Source: Acidiflorens sp963847715 (GTDB lineage: Bacteria > Acidobacteriota > Terriglobia > Terriglobales > Acidobacteriaceae). From it: DNA of 64,000 bases. Position numbers and translations under genes: made by a program. How positions within the stretch are numbered: the stretch's first letter is position 1; each line of letters opens with the position of its first letter. This document shows positions 57,571 to 64,000 of this stretch, piece by piece. The DNA lies in assembly GCA_963847715.1 (NCBI GenBank), contig CAWKAZ010000026.1, positions 434,001-498,000 of the forward strand. The letters are read 5' to 3'. A model generated the notes under the pieces. The model did not search any database and was not told where the DNA came from. It saw nothing but the letters and a program-made list of their open reading frames with translations.

Positions 57571-60500
57571 ATCCCGTCTCGGCTATTCATTCTCCGGCCG
57601 GTCGCCACATCATTATTGATGGTGGCGGTCATGCTGGTCGGTTTTGTCGCGTATCGCCAACTGCCCGTCTCCGCGCTGCCTGAGGTCGATTACCCGACGA
57701 TCCAGGTCATGACGTTTTATCCAGGTGCTGCTCCTGAAGTGATGGCGTCTTCGGTGACGGCCCCGCTGGAGCGGCAGTTCGGACAAGTTCCCGGGCTGAA
57801 CCAGATGACCTCGACGAGTTCATTTGGCAGTTCGCTGATCACGCTGCAATTCGCTCTCGATCAGAATATCGACGTCGAGGAACAGCAGGTCCAGGCGGCG
57901 ATCAATGCGGCGACAACCTACCTGCCGCAGAATCTTCCCAATCCTCCGATTTACAACAAGGTGAACCCGGCGGATGCGCCTATCCTGACGATGGCGCTGA
58001 CCTCGGATTCGATGCCGCTGTCGCGCATCGAAGATCTCGCCGAGACCGCGCTGGCGCAGAAAATCTCGCAGCTTCCGGGAGTCGGGCTGGTTTCGATCAG
58101 CGGAGGGCAGAAGCCGGCGGTTCGAGTGCAGGCCAATCCCGACAGCGCTGGCTTCCTACCAGTTGAGTCTGGAAGATGTGCGCGCGGCGCTGGCGGCCGC
58201 CAATGTGGACCAGGCGAAAGGAGTGATCGACGGTCCGCGGCAATCGTTCACGATTGGCGACAACGACCAACTGCTCTCGAGCCAGGACTACAACGGCGTG
58301 ATCGTCGCCTACCGCAACGGCGCGCCGGTGCGGCTTGTCGGATGTCGCCACGGCCATCGATAGTGCGGAAAATGTGCAGCAGGCGGCGTGGGTTAATACC
58401 ACGCCTGCGGTTCTGCTCAACATTCAGCGCCAGCCCGGTGCCAACATCATCAGCGTGGCCGACCGCATCAAGAAGGTGCTGCCGCAATTGCAGGCCTCGA
58501 TGCCGGCGGCGATCAAGGCTCAGATTCTGATCGACCGCACGCAGACGATTCGCGCGTCGGTCAACGATGTGCAGTTCGAGTTGATGCTGACCGTTGGGCC
58601 TGGTGGTGATGGTCATCTTCCTCTTTCTGCGGAATCTTGCCGCAACCGTCATTCCCAGCGTTGCCGTGCCGCTTTCGCTGGTTGGCACCTTCGGAGTGAT
58701 GTATCTGCTCGGCTACAGCCTCAACAACCTGACACTGATGGCGCTCACCATCTCGACCGGCTTCGTCGTTGACGATGCGATCGTGATGATCGAGAACATC
58801 GACCGCTATCTGGAAGAAGGTGAGTCTCCGCTGGATGCCGCGCTCAAAGGCGCTGGGCAAATTGGATTCACCATCGTATCGCTGACCGTTTCGCTGATCG
58901 CTGTGCTGATCCCGTTGCTGTTCATGGGAGACATCGTCGGCCGGCTGTTCCGCGAGTTTGCTGTGACCCTGGCAGTCACGATTCTGGTCTCCGCCGTCGT
59001 GTCGCTGACGCTGACTCCGATGATGTGCGCGAAGCTGCTCAAGCGGAAGCAGCCGGGAAAAGAGATCCTGGTTCTACCGCGTCACCGAAGATTATTTCAA
59101 CCGCGTCATCGCGTTCTATGGCCGCACCCTGAAAGTTGTCCTCAGGTACCAGACGATCACTCTGCTGGTTACAGTATCAACGCTGATCGCCACGCTGCTT
59201 CTCTATGTCTACGTGCCGAAGGGCTTTTTCCCGGTGCAGGACACGGGCGTGATCATGGGCATCTCGGAAGCCGCCGAGAATACGTCTTTCGCAGCCATGT
59301 CGCAGAAGCAGCAGGATCTGGCCAAAGTAATTTTGAAGAACGGAAACGTCGACAGTCTGTCGTCGTTCATCGGTGTCGATGGGACCAACGTCACGCCGAA
59401 CAGCGGCCGCATCCAGATCAATTTGAAGCCGCGCAATCAGCGTAAGGAAACCGCTTCGGAGATCATTCGCGATCTGCAGCCGGAACTGGCGAAAATCGAC
59501 GGCATCACGCTTTACATGCAGCCGGTTCAGGATTTGAGCGTGGAAAGCCGCGTCAGCCGCACGCAGTATCAGTATTCGATGGAGGATGCGGATGCCACCG
59601 AACTGGCCACCTGGTCGCAACAGCTTTTACAGAAGCTGCAGAACGTGCCCCAGTTGCGCGACGTGGCCAGCGATCAGCAGAACAATGGCCTGCAGGCGAA
59701 TTTGATCATCGATCGCGACACGGCATCACGGCTCGGCATCCTGCCGCAGGCGATTGACGACACGCTTTATGACGCGTTTGGTCAGCGGCAAGTTTCCACG
59801 ATGTTTACGCAGCTGAATCAGTATCACGTCGTGCTGGAAGTGGGACCACAATTCAAGCTGACGCCCGACGACTTGAAAAACATCTACGTTAAATCGACGG
59901 CCGGCGCACCCGTCGCCGGTGCAACGGGAGCAACAGCGAGCAGCACATCCGGAGCCGCAACCTCTGCTAACAGCACTTCTGCGACGACAGCATCGCCGAG
60001 TACGGTGGCAGGTGGCACGCAGGTGCCACTTTCCGCGTTCACTCGCGTCGAAATGCGGAACGCGCCGCTAGCGATCAATCACCAGGGGCAGTTTCCGGTG
60101 GTGAACTTGTCGTTTAACCTGGCTCCGGGCGTTTCTCTGGGAGACGCAACTACGGCGATCGAAAAAGCGGAACAGGATATCAATCTGCCGCGAAGCATCA
60201 GTACCGGATTTCAAGGAACCGCGGCGGCTTTCCACAATTCGCTCTCGACCGAGCCTTGGCTGATTCTGGCGGCCATCATTACCGTCTACATCGTGCTGGG
60301 TGTTCTTTATGAGAGTTACATTCACCCCATCACGATTCTTTCGACGCTGCCCTCGGCTGGCGTCGGCGCAATTCTCGCGTTGCTGATTACTGGCAATGAC
60401 CTCGGTGTCGTCGCGCTGATCGGCATCATTCTGCTGATTGGCATCGTGAAGAAGAACGCCATCATGATGATCGACTTTGCGCTCGAAGCCGAACGCGTCG

Positions 60501-60802
60501 AACACAAGCAACCGGAAGAAGCCATCTACCAGGCATGTTTGCTTCGTTTCCGTCCAATCATGATGACCACCATGGCCGCGCTGCTTGGCGGTTTGCCGCT
60601 GGCATTGGGCGGCGGCACTGGATCGGAGTTGCGCCATCCTCTTGGCATTACGATTGTCGGAGGATTGTTGTTGAGCCAACTGCTCACGCTTTATACGACT
60701 CCGGTCGTTTACTTGTGGTTTGACCGGCTGGCGCAGAGGTTCGCGCGCTATAAGATCGGCAACCCGATGGAGGAACCGGCGCCCGAGGGTGCTGGAGACT
60801 GA
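57567..60802 (+). pseudogene. RND permease (MdtB-like), system 2, five frameshifts
   Basis: Restoring frame gives MNPSRLFILRPVATSLLMVA ... to the stop at 60802, about 1076 residues. Extra single bases, each lengthening a short run by one, lie near 57573 (CCC), 58144 (CCC), 58331 (TT), 58591 (GGG) and 59060 (AAAA). Between them the protein is intact: YPTIQVMTFYPGAAPEVMAS, GFVVDDAIVMIENI (proton relay), VPKGFFPVQDTGVIMG. An insertion rich in Ala/Thr/Ser (about 795-830; AGATGATASSTSGAATSANS) is unusual. As read, no functional protein is made unless the shifts are errors. Confidence 0.85.
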
Positions 60803-60805
60803 GTC

Positions 60806-63800
60806 ATGAATATTTCCGCTCCCTTCATCAAGCGGCCGGTCGGAACGTCGTTGCTGGCGGCGGCGTTGTTACTCTCGGGGGCGCTTGCGTTCAATTTTCT
60901 TCCTGTGGCTCCGTTGCCGCAGGTGGAGTTTCCCGTCATTTCGGTGGGAGCCGGTTTGCCCGGAGCGAGCCCGGAGACGATGGCATCAGCGGTGGCGACG
61001 CCGCTCGAGCGGCAGTTTGGACGCATCGCCGGCATCAACCAGATGACTTCGACGAGTCAGTTGGGTTCCACCAGCATCGTTCTGCAGTTCGACCTCAGCC
61101 GGAATATCGATGCCGCGGGACGCGACGTGCAAGCGGCCATTAACGCGGCGCGCAGCCAGTTGCCATCCTATCTTCCGGGTAATCCTACCTACCGCAAAGT
61201 GAATCCGGCGGACGCGCCGATCATGATTCTGGCCCTCAGTTCCGACACGATTCCGCTGCCGAAGATTTACGATGCGGCGGATTCGATTCTGTCGCAGAAG
61301 TTGGCACAGGTGGATGGTGTGGGGCAGGTGTTCGTCGGAGGCGGCGCCAAGCCAGCGGTTCGCGCCGAAGTGAATCCGATGCTTCTCAACAAGCTCGGAG
61401 TTGGGCTGGATACGGTTCGAACTGCACTCACCGCCGCCAACGCCAACACTCCGAAGGGCTCGTTCAGCGACGCTGTCAATGTGTGGACGATTCGCGACAC
61501 CGATCAGATTTTCCGCTCTGATCAGTACCAGAATCTGATCGTGGCCTACAAGAACGGCGCACCCGTTCGTTTGTCGGATGTGGCCGACTGTTTCCGACGC
61601 GGTCGAAGATATTCATAACGTCGGCCTGGCCAACGGCAAGCCCGCGGTGCTGATCATTATTTCGCGGCAGCCGGGCGCGAATATTATTGCGACGGTCGAT
61701 CGCGTGTATGCCGCGCTGCCGCAATTGCAAGCTTCGATTTCGCCCGCGATCAACGTGGCTGTGGTGCTGGATCGCACGACCACTGTGCGAGCCTCGGTGC
61801 ACGATATCGAAGTAACGCTGATTATTTCGGTCGTCCTGGTCATTCTGGTCGTGTTCGCTTTTCTCCGAACAGCGCGAGCTACCTTGATTCCCAGCGTCGC
61901 CGTGCCGCTTTCTCTGATTGGCACTTTCGGGGTGATGTATCTGCTCGGCTACAGCCTGGACAACCTGTCTCTGATGGCGCTCGCGATTTCGACCGGGTTC
62001 GTGGTGGACGATGCGATTGTCGTGCTGGAAAACGTTACACGCTTTATTGAAAAAGGCATGAGTCCGGTTCAGGCTGCATTTCGTGGAGCGCGCGAAATCG
62101 GATTCACTGTGCTTTCGATGAGCCTCTCGCTAGTGGCCGTGTTCATTCCGATACTCATGATGGGCGGAATCGTGGGAAGGATTTTCCGCGAATTTGCGGT
62201 TGTGCTGAGCGTCGCCATCGGCGTGTCACTAATGATCTCGCTGTCCCTGACGCCAATGATGTGCGCTAAATTTCTTCGGGCTGAAGGCAAAGAGCATGGA
62301 CATATCTATCACGCGAGTGAATGGGCATTTGATCGGCTGCTCGGCGGGTATCGACGCGGTCTGGATTGGGTCTTGCGGCATCAACCTCTCACCCTCGGAG
62401 TGACGATTGCCACTGCCTGCCTCAGCGTATATCTCTACATTCTGGTTCCAAAAGGCTTCTTCCCGCAGCAGGATACGGGACGGATCAGCGGCTCGGTCCA
62501 GGCGGCGCAGGATATTTCCTTTAGCGCCATGAGCGTCAAGATGCGCCAGTTTGTCGACATCGTGATGAAGGATCAAGCGGTCAACACGATTGTCGGTTTT
62601 GCCGGCGGCAACACGCAATACAACACGGGACGCATGTTCATCACGCTCAAGCCTCTCGCCGAGCGCAAGATCAACGCCGATCAATTAATCGGACGGTTGC
62701 GAGGGAAGTTAGCGGTAGTGCCGGGAGCGACACTGTATATGCAATCGGCGCAGGATCTGACTATCGGCGGGCGGTTTGGCCAGGCGCAATACCAGTACAC
62801 TTTGCAGGGCGAAGACCTGGCCGAGATGAACGAGTGGGCGCCGCGCTTGCTGCAGAAGATGCGCTCTCTACCGCAATTACGCGACGTCAATACCGACCAG
62901 CAGGATAAAGGACTGCAAGCGAGCGTGATCATTGACCGCGACACGGCTGCGCGCCTGGGAATCGCAGCGTCGGATATCGATGCGGCTCTCTACGATGCTT
63001 TTGGCCAGCGCCAGGTCTCGATCATGTACCGGTCGTTGAACCAGTATCACGTGGTCATGGAAGTCGCGCCGGAGTTCGCGAATAGTACGGACGCCCTCCA
63101 GACGATTTATGTGCGGGCGAAGAACGGTACAGCAGTGCCACTCTCGTCGCTGGCGCATTTCGGGCCGTCAAACACTTCGCTCGCAGTCAACCACCAGGGG
63201 CAGTATCCGTCAGCGACGCTTTCTTTCAATCTTGCGCCGGGAGTCGCGCTGGGCGAAGCGACCAAGGTCATCGAAGACGCTGAACGCAGCATTGGTTTCC
63301 CGAACACGATTCACGCCGGTTTCCAGGGGACAGCCGCGGCCTTTCAGGACTCGCTATCGAGCGAACCGATGCTGATTTTTCTTGCGCTTCTGACCGTTTA
63401 CATCGTTCTCGGGATGCTCTATGAGAGTCTCGCGCATCCGTTTACGATTTTGTCGACACTACCGTCGGCCGGAGTTGGAGCCCTGCTGGCGTTGCTGCTT
63501 TCGAAGAACGAGCTCAACGTCATCGGTCTGATCGGAATCATCCTGCTGATTGGCATCGTCAAGAAGAATGCCATCATGATGATTGACTTCGCGCTCTATA
63601 CCGAACGCGAACACGGGAAATCTCCGACGGAAGCGATCCGCGAAGCCTGTCTGCTGCGCTTCCGTCCGATCATGATGACAACTATGGCGGCGCTTCTCGG
63701 CGGCTTACCGTTGGCGTTGGGCACAGGCACGGGATCGGAGCTGCGGCGTCCACTCGGCATCACGATCGTGGGCGGCCTTATCGTGAGCCAGATGCTGACG

Positions 63801-63935
63801 CTGTTTACGACTCCAGTGGTCTATATCTATATTGATCGGGCGCGTTTATGGCTGGCTAACTTGCGAGGGAAGGCTCGCACTCCATCCCGCACGCCGGCTG
63901 GTCCGCCGAACGTACCTCGGCCAGCGCAAAGCTAG
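60806..63935 (+). pseudogene. RND permease (MdtC-like), system 2, one frameshift
   Basis: ATG three bases after the MdtB-like stop. Reads MNISAPFIKRPVGTSLLAAA to VRLSDVA near 61587, where one extra C (CC for C) shifts frame, then TVSDAVEDIHNVGLANGKPA to QS at 63935. Restored length about 1043 residues. GFVVDDAIVVLENV keeps the proton-relay pair; VPKGFFPQQDTGRISG at the second half. MdtB and MdtC form one heterotrimeric pump in E. coli. Confidence 0.85.
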
Positions 63936-64000
63936 TTGGGCAGCGTGCACTGTCGGGCGTGGGCGCCCGGCAGCTACGCTGAATGTTCTTGCGCACCACT
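63936..64000. other. Right edge, 65 bp, nothing recognised
   Basis: GGGCGTGGGCGCCCGGC near 63956 may pair with itself as a weak hairpin after the pump operon. No coding start seen before the window ends. Confidence 0.3.

Noticed and set aside
57235..61590. Programmed ribosomal frameshifting in the pump genes
   Set aside because: Seven events in three genes, with no common slippery site, stop codon or downstream structure; homopolymer lengthening explains all of them.

Overview
The window looks like a chromosomal segment of an acidobacterium (Acidobacteriota, Terriglobia-like). I infer this from gene content and from the repeats, not from a marker gene. Content includes a secreted VWFA-related protein of the acidobacterial type, FG-GAP/Ig lipoproteins, paired PilZ proteins and DinB proteins. 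Almost every gap also holds small palindromes with a TTTAG/CTAAA core. No rRNA, tRNA or CRISPR array was seen.

Layout. 1-9.6 kb: YhaM-type exoribonuclease (partial), SurA/PpiC chaperone, SpoIIE-type phosphatase, a secreted unknown, two PilZ proteins, a TPR/peptidase-MA protein, a large M1-like metallopeptidase and a CheY-like receiver. 9.7-16.1 kb is an accessory island behind fabG: a RAYT transposase with its REP palindromes, an EVE-domain/nuclease fusion, and two identical inverted IS481-type insertion sequences enclosing a small zinc-ribbon membrane protein. 16.4-42.1 kb is mostly housekeeping or envelope genes: MltD-like transglycosylase, quinone reductase, PPOX protein, VWFA and TonB proteins, rnr, bactofilin, murJ, two class-III aminotransferases (one broken), FG-GAP lipoprotein, CDP-alcohol phosphatidyltransferase with GtrA, EamA transporter, S10 peptidase, YraN and galT. 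42.2-48.8 kb is a complete isc iron-sulfur operon (iscR-iscS-iscU-iscA-hscB-hscA-fdx-iscX) read leftward. 49.5-63.9 kb holds a TetR regulator and two tandem RND efflux systems. The first (permease, adaptor, outer-membrane factor) is intact. The second (adaptor plus two MdtB/C-like permeases) has seven +1 frameshifts.

The most unusual feature is the density and variety of small repeats. At least three palindrome families are dispersed through gaps, and some copies are read in frame inside proteins: in RNase R, in an aminotransferase, and a REP inside the RAYT transposase itself. Several families of 7-13 bp words form inverted, hairpin-capable arrays. They occupy most spacers of the isc operon and in places abut start codons. 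Both IS481 copies sit at the same point of the same palindromic repeat.

Limits: gene families were assigned by reading motifs, not by database search. Whether the frameshifts are real mutations or sequencing errors cannot be decided from this sequence alone.
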